64,000 nt of DNA from UMGS1994 sp944386155 (GTDB taxonomy: Bacteria > Bacillota > Clostridia > TANB77 > CAG-508), in assembly GCA_963931085.1 (NCBI GenBank), contig OZ006973.1, positions 992,001-1,056,000 of the forward strand, in the 5' to 3' direction. Below, piece after piece: positions 1 through 9,167 of this stretch (position 1 is its first letter; each line of letters opens with the position of its first letter). Under the pieces are notes generated by a model that saw only the letters and a list, made by a program, of their open reading frames with translations, was not told where the DNA came from and searched no databases. The position numbers and the translations under genes were made by a program.

Positions 1-1
1 A

Positions 2-262
2 AAAGAAGATGGTTATATGGCTTTGCATGGAACAAGAATACACAATATATCTAACCCATTTTTTTCTGAAATACAAATTAAAACAGAAGATATGTACTCA
101 AAGCACAGTCTATATAAACCTGTAAAAATATCAAAATCACCAGATGATATTCCTGATGTATTTGAATTTAAATATAATAAAAATGGTAAATGTAATTTCA
201 TAAATTCTTTATCTGTTGAAGATTCTTTTGAAAAATATTTTAATATACCATATTTAAAATAG
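2..262 (+). CDS. RelA/SpoT-like nucleotidyltransferase, C-terminal fragment
   Basis: This is the 3' end of a gene that begins left of the window; the frame is open from base 2. The visible residues contain GYMALH followed about 17 residues later by EIQIKTEDMYSKH. That matches the GYRSLH and EVQIRT motifs of RelA/SpoT-type (p)ppGpp synthetase domains, including the pattern in relQ at 58047-58739. The fragment ends about 45 residues after the EIQIKT motif, with no sign of TGS or ACT domains, so it may be a small synthetase or a relative with another nucleotide product. The assignment rests only on these two motifs. The ATG at 17 lies inside the domain and is unlikely to be the true start. Confidence 0.5.
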   Translation, partial: KEDGYMALHGTRIHNISNPFFSEIQIKTEDMYSKHSLYKPVKISKSPDDIPDVFEFKYNKNGKCNFINSLSVEDSFEKYFNIPYLK

Positions 263-348
263 CTTTTGCACTTGATTAAAGTAAAAAATTATTATAATAT
301 ATAAATACTTTAGTATTTAAAAGTATAAAAAGATTGGAGATAATGGAT

Positions 349-1272
349 ATGGAAAAATTATTAGTATTTGGACATAAGAGTCCTGACACAGATTCAATTG
401 CATCAAGTATTGCAATGGCTTTTTTACAAACAAAATTAGGAAAAACAGCAGTTCCTTATAGACTAGGAAACATTTCTAAAGAAACTCAATTTGCACTTGA
501 TTATTTTAAAGTAGGAGCTCCTGATTTATTAGAAAAATTAGATGAATCATCTGATGTTATTTTAGTAGATCATAATGAACCTGCTCAAAGTGCTGATGGA
601 ATTGAAAAATCAAATGTTAAAATGGTTGTAGATCACCATAGAATTAGTGGTTTCAATACTGCAGACCCATTATATTATTATGCAGAACCTGTTGGATGTA
701 CTTCAACTATATTATATAAATTATTTAAAGCTCATAGTATAGAAATTCCAAGTTATATAGCAGGACTTATGGTAAGTGCTATTATATCAGATACATTGCT
801 ATTTAAATCACCAACTTGTACTACACTAGATAAAGTTACAGCTGAAAATTTAGCAAAAATAGCTGGAATCGATCTTGAAAAATATGGACTAGCTCTTTTA
901 AAAGCTGGAACAGATTTATCTGGATTTACTGCAGAAGAACTAGTTAATTTAGATGCAAAACAAGTTACATTACAAGATAAAGTAAAAGCTAAAATTTCTC
1001 AAGTAAATACTGCAGATATCGATGAAGTTATGGTAAGAAAAGCAGAAATCGAAGCTGCTCTAATCAAAGAAAAAGATTCTTTAGGATTAGATTTAGTATT
1101 TTTCTTAATAACAGATATAATCAATAGTAATTCACAAGTAATTACTTTTGGAAATAATGAATTAGTTGAAAAATCTTATTCTGTTAAAGTTGAAAATAAT
1201 ACAGCATTTTTACCAGGTGTTGTTTCTAGAAAAAAACAAGTAATCCCTGTATTAACTGCAAATGTTGATTAA
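349..1272 (+). CDS. ppaC: manganese-dependent inorganic pyrophosphatase
   Basis: A family II inorganic pyrophosphatase of 307 residues, which hydrolyses PPi to drive biosynthetic reactions in the cytosol. The DHH-superfamily metal motifs are clear: GHKSPDTDS near residue 8, VDHNE near 75, VVDHHRISGF near 97. The family signature SRKKQ sits near the C-terminus. The length matches the roughly 309 residues of B. subtilis PpaC. An in-frame TTG (334) and ATG (343) precede the chosen start, but GGAG at 336-339 lies 9 nt before ATG 349 and too close to the others, and MEKLLVFGH aligns with the family N-terminus. It is a single gene followed by a strong terminator. Confidence 0.95.
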   Translation: MEKLLVFGHKSPDTDSIASSIAMAFLQTKLGKTAVPYRLGNISKETQFALDYFKVGAPDLLEKLDESSDVILVDHNEPAQSADGIEKSNVKMVVDHHRISGFNTADPLYYYAEPVGCTSTILYKLFKAHSIEIPSYIAGLMVSAIISDTLLFKSPTCTTLDKVTAENLAKIAGIDLEKYGLALLKAGTDLSGFTAEELVNLDAKQVTLQDKVKAKISQVNTADIDEVMVRKAEIEAALIKEKDSLGLDLVFFLITDIINSNSQVITFGNNELVEKSYSVKVENNTAFLPGVVSRKKQVIPVLTANVD

Positions 1273-1295
1273 ATTAATATAATAATTATAAAAGC

Positions 1296-1329
1296 AAAAT
1301 AACTCTTAAGTTTTCTTAAGAGTTATTTT
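1296..1329 (+). terminator. rho-independent terminator after ppaC
   Basis: A perfect 15-bp inverted repeat around a TTTT loop, with A-rich left and T-rich right arms, starts about 24 bases after the ppaC stop. The symmetric A/T flanks could also stop transcripts from the opposite strand. Confidence 0.85.
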
Positions 1330-1450
1330 ATTATTCAATTTTATTAATTTTATTTTAAAATTAAATATTTCTTCTTTTTTTTAGATTAAAAATTTTTCTT
1401 ATTTTTAAACTTTTTCTTATTTTTAGATTAAGATTTTTTATTATATTTCT

Positions 1451-2038
1451 TTATCTTATTCTAGTAATAGATAATCCATCACCAATTTCTAATATTTCAG
1501 TTTCAAAATTATCATTTTCAGTAATTTCTTTTATATATTCTCTTAAATGTCTTACAGCAGTTCTTTGTTTATGTTTGTTATAATCACTCATAACATAACC
1601 TTTATATAAAATATTATCAGCTAATATTAATCCACCTTTATTAATTAGTTTTAAAGATTCTTCTAAAAATATTGGATATTTTCCTTTAGCTGCATCAATA
1701 AACACAATATCATATTTATTTGTAAGAGTTGGAATTATATCTACTGCATTTCCAACAATAACATTAATTCTATCTTCAAAACCGATTTTCTTGATGTTTT
1801 CTTTAGCTTCTTTTGCTCTTTCTTCATCAATTTCGATAGTATCAATTTTGCACTTTTTGTCTGTATATCTTGCAAACTGACTTGCAGAATATCCAACAGC
1901 AGTTCCAATTTCTAGTATTCTATTAGGCTTTTCATTTTCTAAAATTTCTTTTATCTTTTCTAATGTATCATCCATTATAATTGGGATATGATCCTCTAAT
2001 GCTTTTTCCTTTACTATTTCTAATTCTTTTTCATTCAT
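1451..2038 (-). CDS. trmR: class I SAM O-methyltransferase, TrmR-like
   Basis: A 195-residue Rossmann methyltransferase. Motif I is LEIGTAVGYSA, the acidic ribose-binding strand is TIEIDEERA, and the metal-dependent O-methyltransferase motif is DIVFIDAAKGKY followed by GLILADNILYKG. This pattern matches the Bacillus YrrM/TrmR family, which methylates 5-hydroxyuridine in tRNA wobble positions. Related catechol-type O-methyltransferases share the fold, so the tRNA substrate is inferred from family similarity. It lies downstream of typA on the same strand but is separated from it by a terminator hairpin. The ATG is preceded by AGTAGG. Confidence 0.8.
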   Translation of the reverse strand: MNEKELEIVKEKALEDHIPIIMDDTLEKIKEILENEKPNRILEIGTAVGYSASQFARYTDKKCKIDTIEIDEERAKEAKENIKKIGFEDRINVIVGNAVDIIPTLTNKYDIVFIDAAKGKYPIFLEESLKLINKGGLILADNILYKGYVMSDYNKHKQRTAVRHLREYIKEITENDNFETEILEIGDGLSITRIR

Positions 2039-2074
2039 ACCATTTACCTACTTTAAATCATTTATATTTATTAT

Positions 2075-2107
2075 AAAAGGTGATTTAGAAAAACTAAACC
2101 ACCTTTT
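2075..2107 (-). terminator. terminator after typA
   Basis: The inverted repeat AAAAGGTG-TTTAG / CTAAA-CACCTTTT with a short A-rich loop begins 2 bases past the typA stop on the minus strand and is followed by T-rich sequence. Confidence 0.8.
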
Positions 2108-2109
2108 AA

Positions 2110-3930
2110 TTATTTATTAGAAGCTCTTTGTGCTCTTTCTCTTTCTTTACTATCTAAGATTTTCTTTCTTAATCTAATTGATTTTGGTGTTACTTCAACT
2201 AGTTCATCATCTTGTATAAATTCTATTGCTTTTTCAAGAGACATTTGAATTGGTGGAACTAATCTTAATGCTTCATCAGAACCAGAAGCTCTAGTATTAG
2301 TTAAATGTTTTTCTTTACATACATTAATAGCTAAATCTTCTCCTCTTGAATTTAGTCCAACAATCATACCTTCATATACATCTACACCAGGTCCTATAAA
2401 TAATTCACCTTTATCTTGTGCATTATATAATCCGTATGTTACAGATTTACCATTTTCAAATGCGATTATAGTTCCTCTTACTCTAGAAACTATATCGCCT
2501 TTAAAAGGTTCATATGAATCAAATATATGATTCATAGTTCCTTCACCTTTAGTATCTGTCATAAATTCAGTTCTATATCCTATAAGTCCTCTTGCTGGAA
2601 TTCTAAATTCAACTTTAGTATGTCCTTCTTCAGCAGGTTCCATATTAACCATTTCAGCTTTTCTTTTTCCTAATTTTTCTATAACATTTCCTATACAATC
2701 ATCAGGAACATTTACTATTAATCTTTCGATTGGTTCGCATTTTACTCCATCTATTTCTTTAATAATAACCTTTGGTCTTGAAACTAAAAGTTCAAATCCT
2801 TCTCTTCTCATAGTTTCTATTAATACTGATAAATGAAGTTCTCCTCTTCCTGAAACCTCGAATGAATCAGGAGATTCTGTTTCTTTTACTCTAAGACTTA
2901 CATTTCTATCTAATTCTTTAAATAATCTATCTCTAATATGTCTTGATGTAATAAATTGACCTTCTTTTCCTGCAAATGGTCCATTATTAACACTAAATGT
3001 CATAGATACAGTAGGTTCATCAATATCTACAAATGGAATTTTTTCTGGGTGATCATAATCGCAAATTGTATCACCAATATTAATATCAGCAATACCTGAA
3101 AGTGCAATTATATCTCCTGCAGAAACTTCTTCTACTTCAACTCTTTTTAATCCTTGATAAGTATAAAGTTTTGTAACTCTAGATGTTTCTGTTTTATCAT
3201 CTTTTTTACATATTGCAACAGGCATTCCAAGTTTAACCTTTCCTCTTTCTACTCTTCCTATTGCAATTCTTCCTATATAATCATCATAATCAATATTAGA
3301 TACAAGCATTTGCATATCTCCATCCATATCGCAAGAAGGTGGATTAATATTATCAATTATAGTTTTAAATAAACATTCTAAGTTAGTTCCTGGTTTATCT
3401 AAATCAAGTGTAGCTGTTCCTTGTTTTCCAGAAGCATATACTACAGGAAAATCTAATTGATCATCATTTGCATTTAACTCTATAAATAAGTCTAATACTT
3501 CATCAACTACTTTAAGTGGTCTTGCACCTGGTCTATCTATTTTATTAATAACAACTATTGGCTTTAAGTTAAGTGCTAATGATTTCTTTAAAACTTCTCT
3601 AGTTTGTGGCATAGCACCTTCAAAAGCATCTACTAATAAAAGTACTCCATCAACCATTTTTAAAACTCTTTCCACTTCTCCACCAAAATCAGCGTGTCCT
3701 GGAGTATCAACAATATTTATCTTTATATCATTATACATAACTGATGTATTTTTAGATAAAATTGTAATTCCTCTTTCTTTTTCAAGATCATTTGAGTCCA
3801 TTACTCTTTCTTGAACTTGTTCATTTTCTCTAAATATTCCACTTTGTTTAAGCATTGCATCAACTAATGTAGTTTTACCATGGTCAACGTGTGCGATTAT
3901 TGCTACATTTCTAATTTTTTGATTATTCAT
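2110..3930 (-). CDS. typA: translational GTPase TypA/BipA
   Basis: A 606-residue ribosome-associated GTPase involved in ribosome assembly and stress adaptation. The G1 motif is AHVDHGKTTL, G2 lies in ERGITI, G3 is DTPGHADFGGEVERVL and G4 is NKIDRP. They are followed by EF-G-like domains and the BipA-specific C-terminal region ending in RLRKK. The length is normal for the family. A TTG-initiated extension to 3948 exists, but AGGGGAT lies 6-7 nt upstream of the ATG at 3930 and the following MNNQKIRNVAIIAHVDHG fits the family start. Confidence 0.96.
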   Translation of the reverse strand: MNNQKIRNVAIIAHVDHGKTTLVDAMLKQSGIFRENEQVQERVMDSNDLEKERGITILSKNTSVMYNDIKINIVDTPGHADFGGEVERVLKMVDGVLLLVDAFEGAMPQTREVLKKSLALNLKPIVVINKIDRPGARPLKVVDEVLDLFIELNANDDQLDFPVVYASGKQGTATLDLDKPGTNLECLFKTIIDNINPPSCDMDGDMQMLVSNIDYDDYIGRIAIGRVERGKVKLGMPVAICKKDDKTETSRVTKLYTYQGLKRVEVEEVSAGDIIALSGIADINIGDTICDYDHPEKIPFVDIDEPTVSMTFSVNNGPFAGKEGQFITSRHIRDRLFKELDRNVSLRVKETESPDSFEVSGRGELHLSVLIETMRREGFELLVSRPKVIIKEIDGVKCEPIERLIVNVPDDCIGNVIEKLGKRKAEMVNMEPAEEGHTKVEFRIPARGLIGYRTEFMTDTKGEGTMNHIFDSYEPFKGDIVSRVRGTIIAFENGKSVTYGLYNAQDKGELFIGPGVDVYEGMIVGLNSRGEDLAINVCKEKHLTNTRASGSDEALRLVPPIQMSLEKAIEFIQDDELVEVTPKSIRLRKKILDSKERERAQRASNK

Positions 3931-4059
3931 TTTATTATCCCCTATCATTTAAAAATAGCACATTTTAATATTTAACATATTATAAATGCACTTTTTCTGA
4001 TTTATGTACCGAATAATTATATCTCTTTTAAATATCTTTGTCAAATGAAAATAGATAAA

Positions 4060-4096
4060 AATAATATAGATAGCTATAATAACTATCTATATTATT
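4060..4096 (-). terminator. terminator after ABC exporter operon
   Basis: A 14-bp perfect stem (AATAATATAGATAG and its complement) with a 9-nt loop lies directly after the permease stop on the minus strand. Confidence 0.75.
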
Positions 4097-5590
4097 CTAA
4101 TTGTTTTTAATATCTCTATATTTAAAAATAATATATGCAGGAAATATAATTATTATCATATATATCAGACAAATAGTTAATGAAAATTTAAAATTTAATA
4201 CCGGATATTCTGATAGTTTACCAAATAAATAATTTGAAAAATCCCAATTTGTTGTAAATAGCAAAGATGTTAATTTAATTGTATCTGATGAGATTTTTAT
4301 AACAAAAGCATACATCAAATATGTAATAGCAGATATAGTAGCTGATATTAATGAACTTTTAAATACTGTTCCACATGCAAATCCTATTAAAATAACTCCA
4401 ACAAACATCGGTAATTTTGCAATAAAATGTATAAATAAATACTCAAACATGTTCATTTCTATAAGATTATTTGTTATAAAGTTATACATTACCATTGGAA
4501 TCTCCAATGTATTTATTCCAAATAAAATTACATTTGATACTAAAACCATGATAGGAATTAAAATCGAAAGAAATAGAAGTATTATAAAACATGTTAATAG
4601 CTTAGCCAAAAAGATTTTTGTTCTACTATAAGGTCTTATAAGTAATGGAGTAATTGTATTTTTAATAAATTCATCACTCATTATAGAAGCTGTAACTAAA
4701 ATTAATATTATAATAATATAAATTTGATGAGTATTAAATATATTAGAAACTCTATCTCTTACGGTATTTTCTTTTTCTATATCATAATGTGCTTCTATAA
4801 TGTAATTTCCTTTAGCAAGATTTTCTATCGCCTTTTGTCTATCTATATCATATTGATAACTATTTCCGTATTTTTTCTCTTTTTCTTTTATTTCTTCTAA
4901 ATCGTATTTTGCTCCAAAAATGCGATCCAAAGCATCATTTAAATAATTATTTCCAAAATTGATATTTTTCTCTAATCTAATTTCAAGTCTCTTAATATTA
5001 TCCTCTATTGATTCTTTAGATGATTTATAATCAGATTCTGTATATTGACTTTTTTCTTCTTCTAATTTCAATAAATCTTCCTGGTATAGACTAATTAACC
5101 ATTTAGCTATTGTCTTCCAATCCTCAGTTTTAAATCTTTTCACTAAATTATCTAATTCTTCTTTTGCACTATCTTTATCTATATTTTCTTTCAATTCGTT
5201 TGGATCAATTTTGTAATATTCTAAATTATCTTTCTGCTCTTCAATATACTGATTACATGATTCCATATATATATAATTATATAATGGTTCTCTAACTTCT
5301 TCTCTTCCATACGTTAAAACATACCATTGCCATGATTCCCTTCCAAAATTTTTATCTATAAAATTTTGAATATTTTCATATGTTAACATTTCAATATTAT
5401 TTTTATTATTCTCTATTGTAGATAAATCAGAATTCAAATTAGCTTGATACGTGTATTCTTCTTTTTCTTCTTTTTTACTTCCTTCATAATAACTCGTCAC
5501 AAATATAAGTAAAAAAATAATTAAAAGACTTATAAATATCCATCTTTTTGAAAATAACTTTATCAATTCATTTTTTATTAAACTAATCAA
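4097..5590 (-). CDS. ABC-2 type transporter permease
   Basis: A 497-residue membrane protein. One transmembrane helix near the N-terminus (residues about 15-33) is followed by a roughly 250-residue charged, Lys/Glu-rich soluble region. Five or six more helices fill the C-terminal half (VILILVTASIMSDEF onward). This is the layout of ABC-2 permeases with a large external domain. It begins at a TTG (5590) with GGGAGG 8-9 nt upstream and overlaps the ATPase stop by 8 nt, so the two genes are translationally coupled. The substrate cannot be told from sequence; pairing with a single ATPase suggests export of a peptide, antibiotic or lipid. Confidence 0.85.
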   Translation of the reverse strand: MISLIKNELIKLFSKRWIFISLLIIFLLIFVTSYYEGSKKEEKEEYTYQANLNSDLSTIENNKNNIEMLTYENIQNFIDKNFGRESWQWYVLTYGREEVREPLYNYIYMESCNQYIEEQKDNLEYYKIDPNELKENIDKDSAKEELDNLVKRFKTEDWKTIAKWLISLYQEDLLKLEEEKSQYTESDYKSSKESIEDNIKRLEIRLEKNINFGNNYLNDALDRIFGAKYDLEEIKEKEKKYGNSYQYDIDRQKAIENLAKGNYIIEAHYDIEKENTVRDRVSNIFNTHQIYIIIILILVTASIMSDEFIKNTITPLLIRPYSRTKIFLAKLLTCFIILLFLSILIPIMVLVSNVILFGINTLEIPMVMYNFITNNLIEMNMFEYLFIHFIAKLPMFVGVILIGFACGTVFKSSLISATISAITYLMYAFVIKISSDTIKLTSLLFTTNWDFSNYLFGKLSEYPVLNFKFSLTICLIYMIIIIFPAYIIFKYRDIKNN

Positions 5591-6492
5591 TTTTATTACC
5601 TCCCACTTTGTTTAAGAAGGTTTCTTCTAATGTAATTTTTTCCTTTTTAATCTCACAAATATTAATTCCAAGTGTTTTCAATTTAATAACAAAATCCGAT
5701 ATTTCCCCATCTTCTAAAAATATCTTAAAGTGTTTGTTATCAATTATTTCAGCATTTGATATAACCTTTTTTACCGCAAGTGTATCTTCGACCTCAACAA
5801 TATAATAATCTTTTTCCTTTTCTTTATTAATTTCTTCCATATTAGACTCTTCTATTATCTCACCATTTTTTATAATACAAATCTTTGTACAAAATGTTTC
5901 AAGTTCAGATAAATTATGACTAGATACTAGTATAGACATTTTCTCTTTTTTAGAAAGTGTTATTATTATATCTCTCAAATCTTTTATTCCTTCAGGATCT
6001 AATCCATTTGTTGGTTCATCTAAAATTAAAATATTAGGCTTGTGTAAAATCGCTTCTGCTATTAAAAGTCTTTGTTTCATACCAAAAGAATATTTATAAA
6101 CTTTATCATATATTCTATTTTGTAGACCTACAAGTGTAACAACTTCTTTAATTCTTTCTTCTGAAATATTATTATACAAATTAGAAATTAGTTTTAAATT
6201 TTTATATCCAGACAAATATGAATAACTACTAGAATTATCTACAATAGCTCCAACCTTTTCTATAGCTTTTTCAAATTGATTTTTTATATTAAAGCCATTG
6301 ATAATAACTTGTCCTTTATCAATTTTTTGAAGTCCAAGAATTAACTTTATAGTTGTAGTTTTACCGAGCTCCATTAGGACCGATAAATCCTAATATATCG
6401 CCTTCTTCTAATGATAAAGAAACATTTTTTATTATTTCTTTTCTTCCAATCTTTTTATATAAATTCTTGCATTCTAATACATATCTCCCCAT
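5583..6492 (-). CDS. ABC transporter ATP-binding protein, +1 frameshift inside Walker A
   Basis: An ABC ATPase that powers the adjacent permease. From ATG 6492 (GGAGG upstream) the frame reads to the first half of Walker A (GFIGPNGA), then CGG and a TAA stop. Skipping the C at 6366 restores GPNGA-GKTTTIK and the frame runs to 5583, giving about 302 residues. Later motifs are intact: signature YSFGMKQRL, Walker B LILDEPTNGLDPEG and H-loop SSHNLSE. Without the shift the product is a 43-residue peptide; an internal start would lack Walker A glycines needed for activity. Everything else looks functional, so recoding or a sequencing error is more likely than decay. Coupled to the permease by an 8-nt overlap. 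Confidence 0.85.
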
Positions 6493-6567
6493 AATTTTCC
6501 TCCGTAATTATTATAATATTACTGGAATATTTTGTCTATATTTTGAAGTTGCTTCCTCCGCTTTTTA

Positions 6568-7245
6568 TTATATAACTTTATCATCTTTTTCTTTAAAATC
6601 TTCTTTATCACACATATTATATGCCACTTTTTGAACTTTAGCCATTGATGAAATAGAATCAATTTTAAGACCATTTATTTCTATGTCACTATAATCTCTT
6701 GTATATGCAAAAGCGTATCTATTTCTTGAGATATTTCTACTATCTAGTATTAATTTTTTAATATCAAGATCTCTTATATCTTTTATAGGCTTATCAGAAT
6801 CTATAAGTACCCATCTGCCTTCTCCATTAACATCTTTTATAAAACATCCTACATAAAAATGGCCATCAGTACCAATATTTTCACCTTTTTCTATCATTTC
6901 ACCCCAGCTTTTATCAAAAGTAATAATTTGCATAGTTGGAATTCCTTTTGCTCTAGCAATAGCTACAAATAAAGTACTGCTATCTGTACATCCTGTCCTT
7001 TCTCCAGATTTTAATATCTCATCTGCTGATCTCTTAAATTTTCTTTCATCTCTTCCATTATTAATTCTTGAAGTATTTTGATTAATCCATAAAAGTATTT
7101 TTCTTAAAATAATACCTTCAGTATCCCCCTGAATTCCATCTGCTACTTTCTGTATATCACCTGTTATTTCTGTTCTTTTCCCAGAAGATAAATATTTAGA
7201 TAAATTATTAAATTCTGGTTTGTCTATTAAACCTTTTTCATTCAT
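6568..7245 (-). CDS. transglutaminase-like cysteine protein
   Basis: A 225-residue cytosolic protein with the transglutaminase/protease core. The putative triad is Cys86 in TGCTDSSTLFVAIARAKGIPT, His129 in DGHFYVG and Asp149 in VLIDSD. No signal peptide or membrane segment is visible, unlike many bacterial members. An Arg-rich segment (NGRDERKFKRSADEIL) precedes the nucleophile. Bacterial transglutaminase-core proteins are usually proteases or peptide-modifying enzymes; the substrate here is unknown. It is followed by the ABC genes on the same strand, about 75 nt away. Confidence 0.7.
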   Translation of the reverse strand: MNEKGLIDKPEFNNLSKYLSSGKRTEITGDIQKVADGIQGDTEGIILRKILLWINQNTSRINNGRDERKFKRSADEILKSGERTGCTDSSTLFVAIARAKGIPTMQIITFDKSWGEMIEKGENIGTDGHFYVGCFIKDVNGEGRWVLIDSDKPIKDIRDLDIKKLILDSRNISRNRYAFAYTRDYSDIEINGLKIDSISSMAKVQKVAYNMCDKEDFKEKDDKVI

Positions 7246-7303
7246 ATTTATAACTCCTAAAAAATATTCTTATATAATTCATTATACATTTTTATTATAA
7301 ATA

Positions 7304-7335
7304 AAGAAAGAGTAGAATTATTTTTCTACTCTTTA
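7304..7335 (-). terminator. terminator after xerD
   Basis: The inverted repeat AAAGAGTAGAA / TTCTACTCTTT lies just past the xerD stop and is followed on the minus strand by a T-rich run. Confidence 0.75.
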
Positions 7336-7372
7336 CCAAATATGTTTTAAATAAAATTTTAATTAATTTAAA

Positions 7373-8254
7373 TTATGCTCTTGGATGAGCTTTATGATAT
7401 ACGTTTTTAATTGTGTCATCTTGGAATTGCATATATACTTGTGTTGAAGATATATCTGAATGTCCAAGCATTGTTTGTATAGACTTTAAATCAGCTCCAT
7501 TTTGTAAAAGATGAGTTGCAAATGAATGTCTTAAAACATGTGGTGTAATATCTTTTGTTATATGAGCTTGCTCTTTATAATATTTTACTATTTTCCAGAA
7601 TCCTTGTCTTGTAAGTCTTTTACCATTTATATTAACAAATAATGCTTTTTCTTTTTCATCTTTTATTAAATAAGGTCTAGCATTTTTCATATATTCAACT
7701 AAAGCTTTTAAAGATATACTTCCAAGAGGAATATTTCTCTTTTTGAATCCTGAATTACATACAACATAAGCTTCATTTACATTAACATCTTCAATATTTA
7801 AAGATATTATTTCAGTAACTTTCATTCCTGTTGCATATGCAAATTCAAGCATTGCTTTATCTCTAATTCCTTTCAAGTCAACATTCTTAGGTTGTTCTAG
7901 TAATAATTCTACCTCCTCAGAAGATAAAATACTTGGTGCTTTTTTTTCAATTTTTGGAGATTGAATACCTTCTGTTGGATCTTTTTTTATTTTTTTAACT
8001 CTAACAAGATATTGGTAAAAAGATCTAATTGAAGCTATATTTCTTGAAATTGTAGATGTCTTCTTTCCAATCTCTTTTAAGTGTTCAATATAATTTTCAA
8101 CATCCTCTTTTGTGACTTTATTGTACGCAATATTTTCTGAATCCAAATACTCTTCAAGTTGTACAATATCTCTTCTATATGATTGTAAAGTATTTGAAGA
8201 CAATTTTTTGTCGTTTTCAATAAATTCTAAAAATGATTTAACTTGTTTCTCCAT
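7373..8254 (-). CDS. xerD: site-specific tyrosine recombinase XerD
   Basis: A 293-residue tyrosine recombinase, the normal XerC/XerD length, with an N-terminal core-binding domain and a C-terminal catalytic domain. The second active-site block is present: His239 and Arg242 in HVLRHSFATHLL, His265 in LGHSDI and Tyr274 in TQVYMQ. The first catalytic arginine, normally in ATG(L/M)RVSE, is Lys145 in ATGMKVTE. Position after spoIIM is the usual clostridial order and supports XerD, which resolves chromosome dimers at dif, over XerC. A TTG four codons upstream is less likely than ATG 8254, which follows GGGGG. Confidence 0.88.
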   Translation of the reverse strand: MEKQVKSFLEFIENDKKLSSNTLQSYRRDIVQLEEYLDSENIAYNKVTKEDVENYIEHLKEIGKKTSTISRNIASIRSFYQYLVRVKKIKKDPTEGIQSPKIEKKAPSILSSEEVELLLEQPKNVDLKGIRDKAMLEFAYATGMKVTEIISLNIEDVNVNEAYVVCNSGFKKRNIPLGSISLKALVEYMKNARPYLIKDEKEKALFVNINGKRLTRQGFWKIVKYYKEQAHITKDITPHVLRHSFATHLLQNGADLKSIQTMLGHSDISSTQVYMQFQDDTIKNVYHKAHPRA

Positions 8255-8412
8255 CTTGACCCCCAATTATTTTAAAATCTATCAACTCTAATACGTCACT
8301 TCCGATTTACATAAGAATTTGATACTTATGTTATATCAAATGAATAGCTAAAAGTAAATAGATTTTAAGAAGTTTTTTAAAATTATTTTTATGTCTATCT
8401 ATATAATGCTTT

Positions 8413-9036
8413 CTATATATAGTTTCTAAGCATTAAAAACAGTGTATTAGAAATATAAGTTTCAATTAGTGCTGCACCAATAGCATACAGTAAACTTATA
8501 ATTATGAAAATTACATGTTTAAGTATTTTATATTTTATATTTTCTCTTTCTTCTCCTAACACCTCTTTATATAAGTTCTTACCACTAATTGAAACTAAAT
8601 AAATTGCTATCAAAAATATTATATTATGTAATACCATAGAAGAGCAAATGAAAATTATTCCACTCTTTGTTCCAATAGAAGCAATAATAGCAGACATAGT
8701 ATATCCTAACGAAAACGTTTTTCCTAAAATCAAAAAATACATTATTGGTATTCCAATTAAACATGAAGAAAATAATCCCAATAATAACATATATATTAAA
8801 TTTCTTTTTAAATTACTTTTTAATATCTCGAAATTATCTATCATTTTATTTTCATCTTGAGAATCTTTTAGATAATCAAAAATTTCATTTATATGATTAT
8901 TGACTATACTTCTATTTTCATTATCAATATTGTTTATATAAATAACACCTAATATTAATCCAATAAACATTATTAATGTAATTATAGTTATTTCTCTTAT
9001 ATTATCTAAAACATAACTTATAAATATATTTTTCAT
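8413..9036 (-). CDS. spoIIM: stage II sporulation protein M
   Basis: A 207-residue integral membrane protein with five or six predicted helices. It carries SpoIIM-like features: an N-terminal helix, a long soluble loop, LGKTFSLGYTMSAI, and a C-terminal helix containing ALIETYIS. In Bacillus, SpoIIM works with SpoIID and SpoIIP in peptidoglycan remodelling during forespore engulfment. The upstream in-frame ATG at 9063 is less likely than ATG 9036, which has AGGAGG 5 nt before it. The adjacent xerD on the same strand matches the conserved clostridial order and implies a spore-forming lineage. Confidence 0.85.
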   Translation of the reverse strand: MKNIFISYVLDNIREITIITLIMFIGLILGVIYINNIDNENRSIVNNHINEIFDYLKDSQDENKMIDNFEILKSNLKRNLIYMLLLGLFSSCLIGIPIMYFLILGKTFSLGYTMSAIIASIGTKSGIIFICSSMVLHNIIFLIAIYLVSISGKNLYKEVLGEERENIKYKILKHVIFIIISLLYAIGAALIETYISNTLFLMLRNYI

Positions 9037-9103
9037 CGTTCCTCCTACATAATGTGTATTCATCTTAAAATAGAAAATGATATTTTTAAGTTAAATAAAA
9101 ACA

Positions 9104-9156
9104 AAAAATCTTTTATAAGTTGCTCGCATCAGTAAGCTACCTATAAAAGAATTTTT
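9104..9156 (-). terminator. terminator hairpin after lipoprotein gene
   Basis: The outer arms AAAAATCTTTTATA and TATAAAAGAATTTTT pair with one bulge and close over a GC-richer inner region. It sits about 12 bases past the lipoprotein stop at 9168. Confidence 0.65.
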
Positions 9157-9167
9157 GCTTGTAAAAA

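Noticed and set aside
334..348. TTG 334 as ppaC start
   Set aside because: It would overlap the GGAG ribosome site, and family alignment starts at the ATG at 349.
3154..3372. Open frame opposite typA
   Set aside because: Lies wholly antisense to a conserved gene, no ribosome site, composition follows the complementary strand.
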